A stretch of 64,000 nucleotides of DNA from Synanceia verrucosa (lineage: Eukaryota > Chordata > Actinopteri > Perciformes > Synanceiidae): the NCBI GenBank assembly GCA_029721515.1, contig CM056562.1, positions 3,093,593 through 3,157,592 of the forward strand, read 5' to 3'. The notes beneath the pieces were generated by a model. The model saw only the letters and a program-made list of their open reading frames with translations. It was not told the origin of the DNA and did not search any database. Both the position numbers and the translations under genes were made by a program. Positions 14,701 to 26,539 of this stretch are shown here, piece by piece (position 1 is the stretch's first letter; every line of letters begins with the position of its first letter).

Positions 14701-17700
14701 CATCTCTTTGTTTTACTATGATTTCCATTTAATCACATGCTACAATTGACCCTTACGTCCTAAATGGTTACAGGATGGAGATATTATTGATGGAGACACA
14801 TTGATATTTACTTCTCATTAAATACAAACCAGAGGATGACATCCATTCAGGTGGAAGCTTTTAAAGTATATACTAAAGAGCAAATTATTATTTTCACTAG
14901 TTCTATTTTAATACATTTAAACAGAAAAAAATGGATTGGACTCAAATATTGGATACTATTTTTATGAATATTTTTAGCTCATACTATAAAAGCCTTTATA
15001 ACTCAGATCAGATTGTCCTCTGGACCAGGAAAATCTAAACAGTTTTCTTGATAGGCTGGATATTCCTGGTATTTCTGAAGAGACACAAACCTAGAACTGA
15101 ACTGATAAGGGACTGGACTAAAATATTATTAATGCAATTACTAGTAAGAAAGAAGGCGAGGCATCAGAATCCAACAGACATTTATAAATTATTCAAAGAG
15201 AAATTAATAAACCCATTGGCGTTCCTTCCTTACCTTCCTTTCTGCATAGCCTCTACTTTATTTCATTGCTGTTGTCTATTGAGTCTTTACTGCTATAGTG
15301 TGTCTGTAAATTGTCTGTGCTGCTGGGGCAGGTGAATTTCCCCCAATGAATGATAAAAACTATTCTTCTATTGCCACATCATTATGAAGAGTCCTGATCA
15401 CTCTTATTTTAAAACCACAATGCTTGACATTTATACTCTGCACTTGTTCGTGATTAAATGGGGGGACTGTTACACTACAGGATCTATATAAAGACCACAA
15501 CCTGTCATATGATGAGTTAGCTAGTTTGGTGTGCCACAGGAACACTTCTATACGTATTTATGCCTTTATTCTGACACACTTAACTATGTCGCAGCAACAA
15601 CCTGCATTATCCAGATTGAAACGTTTGTTTCAAACTGGTCACTCAGTTACATAATATGACAACCATCAGGAGAGCTCTGAAAGTAAGAGAAACGAGAGGG
15701 TTTGAGACTCGCAGGAGGAAATATCACTGAAGGAGTGGAGCACAATATGTTTACTCAAACCATCATTACCAGTATTTGAGATTAATACAATACAAATGGA
15801 TCATGAAGAACATACATGTATACCATCTACTGTGCATTTAAATACATTTCATCTGAAGATACCTGATCTATCTTCTAAATGAATCTGTGTATCATTTGTT
15901 TTTCATAACAAACCAAAACTAAAAAAATGACTTCTTTCCTCAATATTCTTTCCAAAAACCAAAATGAAAAAAAACAGATAATTACTTGTTTTTCCAATTT
16001 CTTATTTTTGTGAACAATTTGTGAAAATGAAAAAAAATGGATAACGGGTCATTCCAGCATTTTATCCAATTCAGATATTTTCATTTGTTGCAAGCGTACT
16101 GTGGTCCAGTCAGCCTCCTATCGTTAATTCCTGGTTAATAAATGCGCCGCTTGTTGTTTTCTAGTGTTTACAGTGATCACTGAAACAGCTCTGAGGCTGA
16201 CAGGAGCTTTTCTTTTTCCACAAAACTTTACCGAAGAACATAATTTATTAAACTTGTGGGACAAAAAAAAAAAGTCTGTGGCATTTTTTTCTGTATTTCA
16301 CTGTAAATATGAGACAAAGCCTCTTCTGCTATCTTTGAAGATGGATTTCAGCCGTAATTTTTTTTAATTGATACACGGATTTAAATTTAATATTCAGGGG
16401 TCTCTATGTCACTGTTTGTGGAAGTGTGAGGAAATTAATTGAAATTTCTGGAGTTTACTATTAGAATCGCTCTCTCTCAAATTCCCCTATGTCCCAATAT
16501 CTGTATTTTTTATCCTGACAACTGTTCCCTTCCCAGTAAAGAAAAAAATGATCAAACTTGTCCCTGTCCCTCTCTGGCCCCTGGTTCTAAGCATGTTGCA
16601 TGCATCATGTTTTGAAAAATGCCCCATATTACACATTAATTTCAGCACTTGGCTCAGTGCAAATAAAAGGCAGAATGCAGAGAAATGAAGAGAGCTGGAA
16701 GCTGTCAGACAAAGTGGAGCGGCACTCAGCTCACAGCTGATGGCATTTTACTGTGAGGGCTTAATGGTGGCTGCTTTCGCTAGAACATGGTGACCTGCTA
16801 GGAAAACCGGATTACTGGAGGTGTTTGGGTTTGACTCTGTGTGTGACAGCTTACAGCACAATGAGATTATCAAGTGAGGAGTCCAGACACTGACTGGCTG
16901 ACTGATGAGGGTTAGATGATGATAACAGGAGAAAACATACCAGAGATGATCAGAAAGATTACACCTGCATCACAACATGTTCACTAGACATTTAATGACG
17001 CACACAAACACACACACTTACCCGTCTATCTGAAGTGACCAGTCTGAATTCTTGCTGGAGTTTTCCAAAGATGGATCTGTGCGTCTTTCTGAATGGATGG
17101 ATGGTGCCCTGCAAATGTAATTAAAATAAATGAATACAAAATGTCAAAACTTGACGATTTCAACGTGAAAGACAGATAATGACAGGACATTTGTGACATT
17201 TAAGTACAGCCAGGTGCATCAAATCTGTGATAGTGATAGAATGGGGGCAAATCCTGATCTGTGCTGCCACCAGGTGGTGAGTGAGTGTATAACACTGGAT
17301 CTACACATGGGCTCATCTCAAGCTCTGACTGACTAGGGTGTAACAGCGTGGCTTCCTTTTTTGATCAAACCAAACACATTTTCAAACTCAGCTCATCTCA
17401 TCTCAATCACACACCTGACCTGTTTACATTCATGACTGCATGTTTAACAATGTTTAACGATATTGGATCTGATGATATCCATTTAACAAGAGTGAATTGG
17501 GCACTCAAATGCAGTCAGTAAATGACACAACGCAAAAATTGGGACCCTCCGCAGGCTGCAGACAAGTCAGGCGGATATACGGCTCGGGGCATCAGGGCTG
17601 TCGCCTGGTGCCGGGCTCGAGGCGGCCCAATGGGGATCTCAGTGTGTTCTGCGTCAGTGGGGTCTGTTTTGTGTTTGTCATTGATTTTGAGTTGCACAGC

Positions 17701-19382
17701 TCATTTGGGGGATTTGGTGCGTCGGGCTTTCCATTGCCTTGTTGGAGATTTTTTGTTTTCTTTTTTAATTACACAGTGGGCTGTTCTCCTTCAGCTCACC
17801 AGTAGGCTATAGCCTGGTGAGCTAACTGTTGTCATTAGACCGTGAGAAAAGAAATACTGTTCCTGTATGCTTGTATGCAGAAATGACAATAAAGATCTTG
17901 AAGAGATCTTCAGGGATAGACCTCAACACTATAACCCCCCCGAAACACTTACCAGGACGTAGGTGTCATGTTCATGTTTCTTCCTGTGCATGTGGACATC
18001 TGTGGAAGAACAGACATACAACAAATCAACATGGAAGTCAACAATGAGGACAGTTAGACAGTCTGATGACTTTCTGTCAAATCAACAGAGACAACAGCAG
18101 ATTCAATCCGACGTGAAAAGCTTTAACACAGCAGTCAGCTGGGTTATGAAGGCAGGGAGGATTTGAGACACAGAGCCAGTGAAGTGATTCTGACCTCTGC
18201 TGGCTAGAGGCTGCAGTGATCCTGTCTCCACTGTCACCCTCAGAGTGCAAAAATGTGCATTAACTGTTGTCAGTCACACCAGACAGACCACAGCTCCAGT
18301 GTTTTTAATTTGACATGCTAAATAGTGCTCCTTTAAGTTAACACAGGGAGCAAACTACTTAACTCCTAACCAATAAATGCTGAGGCAATGCTGTCACAGG
18401 AGCTCCAGGTCTCAGTAAAACCAGACTAACAGACTCAGAGATAGTTTCTTCCTCAGAGCCATCAGGGCTCTGAACACTGCAATCACTATGAGTGTCATTA
18501 AAATGAATCACGTATCATAAACATGTATTAAAACAGTGTGATAAGAACAACAACCTGTAAATCAATAAACGTGCAATAACTGAATAATGGATATACCATA
18601 CTAAAAAATACGGTCAATAAGATCTAGGCTATATTTTCGACCATACTTAAAGTGTGTTTTTGGTTTTTTTACTATTGACTGTTTTTATATTTGTTTTAAG
18701 CAACAAGTGGAGCAGCTGTATTATAATAAAATACAAAATGTGTTGACAACAAGGGTTTCCTGACTATTTCACAGAGGTGCCTGGTGTTGAAGATTCATGA
18801 ATTGTCAGGACAGAAACAGACATGCCAGTGTGGTTATCACGATAGATAGATAGATATAGTATATGTATATACAAAGCTTCTGACTAAGAAGATTAGTTCA
18901 TTATATTTATAATTACTTTTGTCTATCATGAATATATATGAATATATATACGGAGACTGACTGTAGATTCACTGCTAGCTGGATTAGCTGCACACAAACA
19001 TTACCGTTACAACATTATCAGCGGACTCAAACGGGATATTAAACTGGTTGAATGGTCACTGTTGTTATAACAGATAACACCAGAAGAGAGTGAAAAACTC
19101 TATTAACTGCTACTACTCTACAGTCAGAAGCAGCTGTTAGCTTCAGTTAGCAGAGGCGCCTGTTTGTTGTTAGCCGTTAGCCTGCTAGCATAACAAACCT
19201 GAGTCAGTAATGTTGATGACGTCCACAGAAACCATGTCAGGTTTATCCAGCGGACCCACTTTCCTCTCTGTGACCCCGGACGGCACCACGTCCGGTTTCG
19301 GGCCGAACTTTCTGGGGTAAAAGTCCCCGGCAGTGTGGTAAGACAGAGCCGAGGACGTGGACATCATTCCATCCATCGCCAT
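6924..19382 (-). CDS. slc30a6: Zinc transporter ZnT6 (SLC30A6), 5' part of gene, first four coding exons
   Basis: Coding exons on the minus strand are 19382-19199, 17999-17953, 17108-17022 and 7008-6924. Each has AG/GT boundaries and the phases join without a break. From exon 3 the product reads GTIHPFRKTHRSIFGK..., then DRRSWRILLFGALNLLC and LLMWCSSTNSM, which is the N-terminus and first membrane helix of ZnT6. ZnT6 is a cation-diffusion-facilitator protein known to pair with ZnT5 and to help load zinc into enzymes of the early secretory pathway. Exons 1 and 2 add 61 residues plus a 16-residue segment (DVHMHRKKHEHDTYVL) before GTIH, where human ZnT6 has only Met. The start at 19382 was chosen because AAAATGGCG is a strong initiation context and the frame stays open into exon 3. 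I saw no later exon (helix 2 onward) between 1 and 6923, so the gene runs off the left edge. Intron 3 is about 10 kb. The identity is secure; the extension is inferred from splicing and frame. Confidence 0.85.
7967..8003. repeat. (CA)n microsatellite
   Basis: An uninterrupted CA run of about 18 units. Confidence 0.95.
8716..8767. repeat. (TG)n microsatellite
   Basis: An uninterrupted TG run of about 26 units. Confidence 0.95.
9050..10125. mobile_element. Degenerate interspersed DNA-transposon-like repeat, about 1.1 kb
   Basis: The stretch resembles a common fish interspersed repeat that ends GTGATTGGCTGATTAGATAC ... TGTACCTAATAA. Its plus-strand frame with SVNPRDGCSENPSRSAVSEI is a frequently mis-annotated translation of this repeat, not a real protein. 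I cannot name the superfamily from sequence alone; the left end is not resolved. Confidence 0.5.
12864..13040 (+). mobile_element. Miniature hAT-like element, family D
   Basis: Ends AGGAGTGGGAAAAA and AATACCCACCCCT. The interior has TCGTGATACTTTTTCTTCTG and ATATCGCAATAATGTATCG. It is the same family as 49487-49822, which lies in the opposite orientation. Confidence 0.6.
14960..15200 (+). mobile_element. L1-like LINE fragment (ORF2 segment before the reverse transcriptase)
   Basis: From about 15036 the plus strand reads NSFLDRLDIPGISEETQT followed by a stop. This resembles the linker between endonuclease and reverse transcriptase in L1-clade ORF2 proteins. Later sequence is frameshifted and decayed. 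It lies inside slc30a6 intron 3 and is certainly non-functional. Confidence 0.5.
17455..17920. repeat. Dispersed repeat start followed by GC-rich insert with AATAAA
   Basis: 17455-17530 shares a segment (GATGATATCC, GAGTGAATTGGGCACT, CAGTAAATGACACAA) with 60665-60740. After it comes GC-rich sequence unlike its surroundings, ending near AATGACAATAAAGATC, a polyadenylation-like tail. It may be a retro-inserted fragment. It lies between slc30a6 exons 2 and 3 and I recognise no protein in it. Confidence 0.35.
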
Positions 19383-19390
19383 TTTGGATT

Positions 19391-19472
19391 TTCTTCTGCT
19401 TCTTTCAGGTTTCTGGTGGTTGGTAGTCCAGGTGCATTACCGCCTCCTGCTGGACTGGAGGGGAGGCAGGAT
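19391..19472 (+). repeat. Short promoter-associated repeat, copy 1 (slc30a6 start)
   Basis: CTTCTGCTTCTTTC, GGTGGTTGG, GTGCATTACCGCC and CTGGACTGGAG occur here in the same order as at 44410-44499. It lies immediately upstream of the slc30a6 start codon, in its promoter or 5' UTR. Confidence 0.6.
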
Positions 19473-19689
19473 ACTAAGAAATCCATACAAACTACAAACT
19501 AAACTCTCCTTATTACTCATGTTGCTCTTAAATAATTCATCAGGAGATTGTGTGCTTCCAGACTGCTATTGTGTTGTCATACCTGTTGTATGATGATGAT
19601 GTATTAGCACATGTTTGACAGTTTGTGGTTAATCATAGCTTGTACATAAATCCAGTTAGGTGCTCTTCCCACGGGCTCCCACTTTGGAT

Positions 19690-19782
19690 TCTGACATTGA
19701 GAAAAAAAAATCTCAGACTTCGAGAATAAAGTCATAAATTAAGGAGATTAAAGTCATAAATTTACGGGACTAAAGTCATAAT
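19690..19782. repeat. Degenerate tandem repeat of an AAAGTCATAAATT unit
   Basis: The units GAATAAAGTCATAAATTA, GATTAAAGTCATAAATTTA and ACTAAAGTCATAATATT follow one another about every 23 bp. Confidence 0.7.
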
Positions 19783-19867
19783 ATTCTATTGTGTTGTTGT
19801 AGAGGAGGAGTTGTTAAAACCTTCAATACACTGCTCCACAAAAAACATTGTTCCTGAGGAGACAGAG

Positions 19868-20145
19868 CAGGGACCGTCTACAAAGTACAACACCAGAACC
19901 AAAAATATTCAATAACTTCTACATTATGAACGGTAGCATCATCACATGCTGGGAATCATATTCAATCACTATAACTAACTATATTATAAACCGTAGCATC
20001 ACATGGCAATTGTGTGTTTACTGGAAATAATTATGTGTACACGCTATTAAATGTTACTCCCTTAAAAATCAAACAATAATCCATAAAACATACAGATTTA
20101 TTTAATATGTTTCCTTCTGGTGTTGCACTTTATAGACGGTCCCTG
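19868..20145. mobile_element. MITE with ~31-bp terminal inverted repeats (278 bp)
   Basis: The left end CAGGGACCGTCTACAAAGTA and the reverse complement of the right end CAGGGACCGTCTATAAAGTG match almost throughout the first 31 bp, through ACACCAGAA. The interior is AT-rich with no frame of interest. Superfamily unknown; no obvious 8-bp duplication is seen. Confidence 0.8.
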
Positions 20146-20454
20146 TCTGATCCATGCTTTTCTTACGCGCTTTGATTTTCTGCTCTGACCTGTTTTTATG
20201 GCCGTTAAAATAAAAAGTAAGAGGCTCATTGATGGCTGGCCCCTCCCACCCCAGACATAACCTGTTTCAGTCCCCCTCTGCTAGCCTAATTTCACCTTTC
20301 TGTAAATTTTTGTCTCCTTTTAACTGTCATATTGCACTGTATTTTTCTCTGATTTTCCACATAATCAGAGTTCTTGCACCTCATATTTATACTTAGTCAC
20401 TTTATCATCTTTTGGTTGTTATTATGTCTATATTTTTATATTTCCTGCACCAAG

Positions 20455-21567
20455 ATACAAAACTAACTCTTACTCTTACAAATACCTGGGTGTCACACTA
20501 GACAATAAGCTGGACTGGTCTACCAATACAGAGGCCATCTACAAGAAGGGCCAGAGCCGGCTTTTGTCAGTTGTGGCGAGCACCATCTTTTTTGCTGTGG
20601 TGTCTTGGGGTGCGGGCATCAGGGCAAAGGACGCCAACAGACTAAACAAACTCATCAGAAAGGCAGAGTCTGTTGTAGGCTCGAAACTTGTCACCCTGGA
20701 GGAGGTGGTGGAGGAGAGGATGCTGGCAAAACTGCTGGCAATCAAGGACAATCCCTCTCACCCTCTCCACAAAACACTGGACAAGCTAAAGAGCAGCTTT
20801 AGCATCAGATTCATTCATCCCCGCTGCTCTAAGGAACGATACAGGAGATCGTTTCTACCCACTGCAATAAGACTCTACAACACTGCTACCTCGGCCAGAG
20901 CCACAATCACACAATTGGACTAATCTAATCTACTCTTTTGCACTGTACAAACCCTGTAGCATATACTTAATGTTTTTTTATTAAGTGATATGTAATTGTG
21001 AATACTATCATATTGGTAATATATATATCATATTCATACAATATTTGTATCGTTAACCACATCCTATTTCATACATCATGCCTTGTCTTGTGTGTAAGGC
21101 TAAATATATGACAAGTTTTTATGTGTATATTATTATTATTATATACTGTTGCTGCTCCCAGTACTATATACTGTTGTTATTATATACTGTTATACTATTA
21201 TTATTATCATTAACTGTTAATTATATATTATTATTATTACTACTATATACTGTTATACCGTCATTATACACTGTTATTGTCAGTAACATTACCATCATAC
21301 CATCAGTATTATACCATCACCTTGCCACTGCACTTTATTCGCTTATTTGCTTATTTAACTTGTGCTTTTCTATAAGCCTTGTCCCACTTTGTATTTGTAT
21401 TTTTATTCATATTTTTATTCATATTTTATCTCTTTTTTATTCCTATTTTCTCTACTTAAGTATTTTGTGTTATTGCATTTCTTATTGTATTTGCACCGGA
21501 CTACTGTGACAACTTAATTTCCCTTCGGGGATAAATAAAGTTATCTATCTATCTATCTATCTATCTA
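20455..21567 (+). mobile_element. L2-type LINE, 3' end with C-terminal reverse-transcriptase ORF fragment
   Basis: The frame reads YKYLGVTLDNKLDW, then VVASTIFFAVVSWGAGIRAK, LNKLIRKAESVVGS and RYRRSFLPTAIRLYN. This is the C-terminus of the ORF2 protein of fish L2-clade LINEs. About 20 codons seem missing between SRLL and SVVAS, and the 5' part is absent. The 3' UTR ends CTTCGGGGATAAATAAAG followed by (ATCT)n, the usual tail of this clade. Plus-strand insertion, dead. Confidence 0.85.
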
Positions 21568-23394
21568 AATCCCTTGTTCATGTAAACTTACTTGGCAATA
21601 AACATTTATTATTATTCTATACCAGGGCCTCACTGAAGTGCTGTCTGTCACATGTGTGATTCTCATCCCAGTCATAAACAATTACTTTTTACAGTGAAAA
21701 CAGCTGATTGTGAAAAGTGAAACTGAACAGCAGTCAGAGTCCTGTGTTGTCAGAACGAGAGCAGGCTGGGTGTCCACACCACACTCTTTCATACTATAGA
21801 AACAGAATTAGATTGTAATTCATTATTTTCTTCTAATGCTTATGTAAATTAAGGTGTAAGGTTTCCAGAAGAAACCCCTGTGGTCTCTTTCCTTTCATGC
21901 AGCTCAACATAAGGTCATGAGGTCATTTGAATATCTATGCCTATAATTCTGATGCTCTGTCCACCCCTCCCCCGTCCTCAGGGATTAACACAGAATACTT
22001 TCATTGTCTCTCCTCCTTTCCTTGCTGATCAAAGACATGCAGACATCATGTTGACCAGAGGTAATTCTTCATGCTTGCTGTGACCTTCTGTCTCCACAGC
22101 ACCCATCGAGAATTTGACCTGAAAAATCTTTTTCCTTCCACAATACACAACGCAACTTTCTTTGCCTTTCATAGCAGATATTTCATTTAATCTAAAACGT
22201 CAATAATATTTATAATATTTATATATTTAATAATATAATATAAAAGGGTTCAGATTTTATTTGTAAGGTATAACAGTCAGTAGGCAATACTCTATTATTT
22301 TATAAAGCCGATAAAAGTCACTGATTTTTCCACAACACTGCGCTGCAAATATTTCAGAATAAAAGCCGTCTGTCCACAAAAGGAGTTACACATTACATGC
22401 TTTTTATTTAGAATGCAGCTAAAGACAATTAATATTGTTTAGTATCAGCTTTTAATTGCTTATCAGATGGTAACAAAACACCTTCCTCTCCCTCACTACC
22501 TTACAGAGGGCTCTCCACCCATTTTATGTACCAAATGTGTTATTTAACTCAAGTCTAAGCCCTCCCTAAAAAACACTTAAACGAATCAAATCATGGAGGC
22601 CGGGATTGAAGCCTGGTTAGTTAACTTGTGTTGTGTTAACACATGTTCTACTGTAGCCTTGTAAAACAAATTGTTTTTTGTCATGACTCAAAAGGCAAAA
22701 TGAATCATTTCACCATATAACAGTTTGAGTAATTCGATCCAACAACATTTATTTAAGAAGAGTTGTGCGATTATCTCCAGTCATCTCATCAGTTTTTATC
22801 CATTCAGATTTATCTGGATACAGATGTCCTGGGTATACACTGTCAACATATTGATGTTTGCTTCCCCCAGACTTTGTTTTGCTTTGAAAATGTCTCACTT
22901 GGACCAGTGAGTCCAACAACTCCTTACAACTTCATACTTTAATCAAAGATCCACACTGAGGTCAAATAACGCTGTCACATAGAATCCACTTGACAGAAAT
23001 GACTTCTAATTCCTAATTTAACCCCATTTAAAATATACAGTATTTAACAAACATATCAGAGCATCATCTCCTTCACTTTAGCTGGACTCTCTCTTCCTCA
23101 CTGAGTTCACTACTCTTCACCATGTTGAACAGGAGTGAGGAATTTAAACTGAATTCACCTTTTTAGACCAAATTTGATCCAGAACACTGGAATTCACTGA
23201 GAAGTCACAAATGAATCCAGAATAACAAACAACCACTAAAACACTGTTTTCTGTTCAGGAATGACAGGAAATAATAATAATGAGCTTTGATATTTTTTCT
23301 GTTTTATTTTTTTGTAAAATAGTATATTTCAAAATTCATGGATAACAGCGGTAATTCTATTTTATCATTAAAGATATCATTTTGACTTGCACAT

Positions 23395-23404
23395 TTTATT
23401 TATT
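23395..23404 (-). terminator. Candidate distal nt5c2 polyadenylation signal
   Basis: Two overlapping AATAAA on the minus strand are the nearest ones I could find downstream of the nt5c2 stop at 25738, giving a 3' UTR of about 2.3 kb if used. A variant signal closer to the stop is equally possible. Confidence 0.2.
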
Positions 23405-25737
23405 TTTTTTTCTGAGGGGATCCCTGTGCAGTGTTTGGGTTTGATGGATTAGACAGAGCAGGACCTCTGATGGTTAGAGCTTTAAAGTTTGATGTGACAG
23501 AAAACATGAAGCTGAGAACAGATGATCCATCAGCAGGCCTGTTAACTCACACAGAGACAGAATATAGGAATTCTTTGACTTCAAAACTCAGCAACAACAT
23601 TGGATCAGAAATTTTACTACAAACATCAGCTGTGATTCAGACCATCTCAACAGCAGCTTGGCTGCTCAACATGATTCACAACAAAGGCAAAGAAATTTAA
23701 AAATCTGACAGCACAGGCTCAACAGTGACAAATGACTTGAATTTTACAGTAAATAGAAAAGTGAAATCATCATTACAGCTTGCTCAGAAACCTGTGTGTA
23801 GCAGTATCTACTGTTGCTCCCATACATTAAAAACAAGATCCAAGGATAAAACAATCCACTGTCAGCAGGACATTCAAATCAGTAAAACGGTAAAATCTCT
23901 TCAATGCAAACAGGACAAGGCAGCTTCAGTAAACGTAAAAAGTGACTTCCTGTGTGACGATCAGTACTTTGATCACTCCAGCAGAAAAGAAACCAGTCCT
24001 TCTGTTAAACCTCAGGTCCTTTAAATCCAGACAGTAACATAAAGCATAACACCAGTGACAGAACAGAACAGAGAAACAGGCTGCTGAAGCCTCGTTATGT
24101 TGACAGTGACAGATACATACAGGAAAACACTCATGGTAAAATGATGAAATAATAAAAATAAGAATAATAATAATAACATTTTGACCTGGCTCCACACCAG
24201 AACATCACAGCAGATTAGGACTAGTCTCACCAGAGTTTAACCGTTCATCGATGTGATCAAGTCAAAGACGTGACACCTCTGAAGGCTGTTACACACCAGC
24301 AGTGTGTTTGGTAGTCACTATATTTCTCCAGCTGTTGTTTTTGTCATTAGTACTTGCTTACAAATATTATGCAACAAAAAAAAACATTTTTTTTCCATTT
24401 TCTTCCACCAATCACACTGTGCCTGTACTGAAACAACAACACAGAGGTAAACCATTACAGTAAAAGGCCTCAGCACAATATAAGCAGGGGACTATCTCAC
24501 CTTTTCATACTGTTTAGTCATCACACCCCTGGTGTGTTAAGCCCCACAGACTCAGCATTTTGACTCTAAAATGAAAAATGATGTCAGATTTTCAAACTTA
24601 GTATCTTATCATCACTTCTTAAGTATTGCTACTGTTTCCTGGTTTTCATTCTTTACATGAAAACAATTCACCACTCATGTTCAAAATATCCTCATTCACT
24701 CTTTGTACCAATACAAAGTGGGATGAGTAAGGCAGTAACCGTGACGCAGGACCTAATATCTACACTGCTTACAGCATCATTTACATTCTGGGGGAGATGG
24801 GAAATATGGTCCTATTTTAGAACACATAGAGAGACATTACTGGGAATAGAAGCAGATGAAGTTTCTTTCAGCTGGTAACATGACGTCACCTCACCATAGC
24901 AGCATCTCGACACTGAATACTCTTTTAGAGTACAACCGTTTTATGACTTTATGACAATTTCAGCAGCTATATTTCATGCACAAACTACAGCTACATTTGT
25001 AAAATGTAAAATCCACCCTTATATGTGCTGTTATTCAGTTCATGCACTTCCCACAATCCCCTGCAAACAGCCCAAAGGACTTAAAGGATGAGAGCTTGTC
25101 GCTTTTCGACGCTGAGGCGAGTCAAAGATAACACGAGAAGAGCCAACCGTCTTGCCTCGTTGCTCTGTTGATGCATCTTAGAGCAGCAGACACCCGACAG
25201 AGCAGAAACACCTCGACATGTTACCATCGCTTCACATGTTCCTTAAAAGTGAAAAGAATGACACCATAAATGAAGATATGGTCCCAAAAATGCAAATCCT
25301 GTGACTGAGGAGGCTGTCTGTACATTGTTGCACAGGTCTAGGGTGGACTGTTCCTTTAAGATGAAGGTTAGACTAAGCTGTGGTTCACCTCGTCTCCTCA
25401 GTGTAGCAGCATGAAAGTGAATGGCAGTGGACTGTTTGTAGCACACATGGACTCCCCTTAACCTGAATGATTCCTCCTCAAACCAACCCAGGGCATTAAT
25501 TTCCACTGCCTGGACATTATACTGACATAAAGTCACTGTTGAACTATTGTACCCATGAACAGGTGCATTTACCAAGGACAGAGCAGGACCTCTTGTATCC
25601 AGGACTAAGAGCAGCAGACCCAGTGTAGCTGTTCTTCTAAATGTAAAGTGGATCAACCAGTGATATGACTGCAGCTACAGATCAAAATAAAACATGAGGA
25701 CAGGATGTACTGGGTGTGATAGCAAGCCTCATCTGCT

Positions 25738-26501
25738 CTACTCCTCCTCTTCTTCTTCCTCCTCCTCCTCCTCCTCATCGTCATCCTCATCGTGGCAGTG
25801 GGTGATCTCCTGTGGAGCCTGAGGGAAGAAGTGGGGGGGCTGGATCTCACTGATGGATCGGGTCAGCTGGTGTCGTTTGCACTCCATCTCCTTGAAGTCG
25901 ACCTCGTGGCGGTTTCGTGTGGCCAGCGGCGACTCTGTGTCGATGACGTTGACGTGGGTGTGCTCCACCGTTGACTCGTGAGGCATCTGGGAGGGGATAT
26001 TTTGAATGTGGTGCCATAAGTTAAAGCTGTATATAAAGTGCAGAGACACACTCACTAGTCTGAGTGAGAACGATGAGTAAATGGCCGTACATTCCCATCA
26101 ATCCTGTCTAGTCTTCTGACAACTCAAAGCACTTTAAACTACATGTCAGCATTAACACATTCATTCTCTCATAATGAATCAGGATCTGATCTAGATACTC
26201 ATTCACACCCAGTCAGTCTGTGGGAGGGTTTGATGCTCACCAGCACATGAGCAGCTCTGAAGAGATAACTGAAGGGGTAGTAGAGCAGGTTGATGAAGGA
26301 GGCGGCGTACAGGTCAGCGTAGCGCATCACTTGGGAGGCAAACAGCGTCTGTCTGGATCCACTGCGAAACAGACTTCCCATCATACCGTAGCACATGTCC
26401 ATGTCATGGGTCACTTTCTGGAGAGGACACAGAGATCATTGGTGGTGGTAACTGCTCCAAAATTGCAGTAAATCTTTTTATTATAATAATATAAATTATA
26501 C

Positions 26502-26539
<38 letters not shown>

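Larger units (their letters stand above)
7009..17021. other. Large intron 3 of slc30a6
   Basis: About 10 kb between ZnT6 exons 3 and 4. It holds CA/TG microsatellites (7967-8003, 8716-8767), a transposon-like repeat at 9050-10125, a family-D miniature element, an L1-like LINE scrap and ordinary AT-rich sequence. I saw no supported exon in it. Confidence 0.6.
20146..25737. other. Intergenic stretch between slc30a6 and nt5c2
   Basis: Apart from the L2 LINE end, I see no gene. The part next to 25738 would be nt5c2 3' UTR. A 137-codon minus-strand frame (25243-25656) falls in that UTR and resembles no known family. Confidence 0.5.

Noticed and set aside
17497..17812. Overlapping ~100-codon frames at 17.5-17.8 kb
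   Set aside because: Two different frames are open over the same GC-rich repeat-like stretch with no domain; retained only as a finding about composition.
23431..24024. Two adjacent plus-strand frames of 89 and 99 codons
   Set aside because: Lys/Ser/Thr-rich text with no motif, no splice logic, and antisense to the likely nt5c2 3' UTR or spacer.
25243..25656. 137-codon minus-strand frame next to the nt5c2 stop
   Set aside because: It falls in the expected nt5c2 3' UTR and has no recognisable domain.
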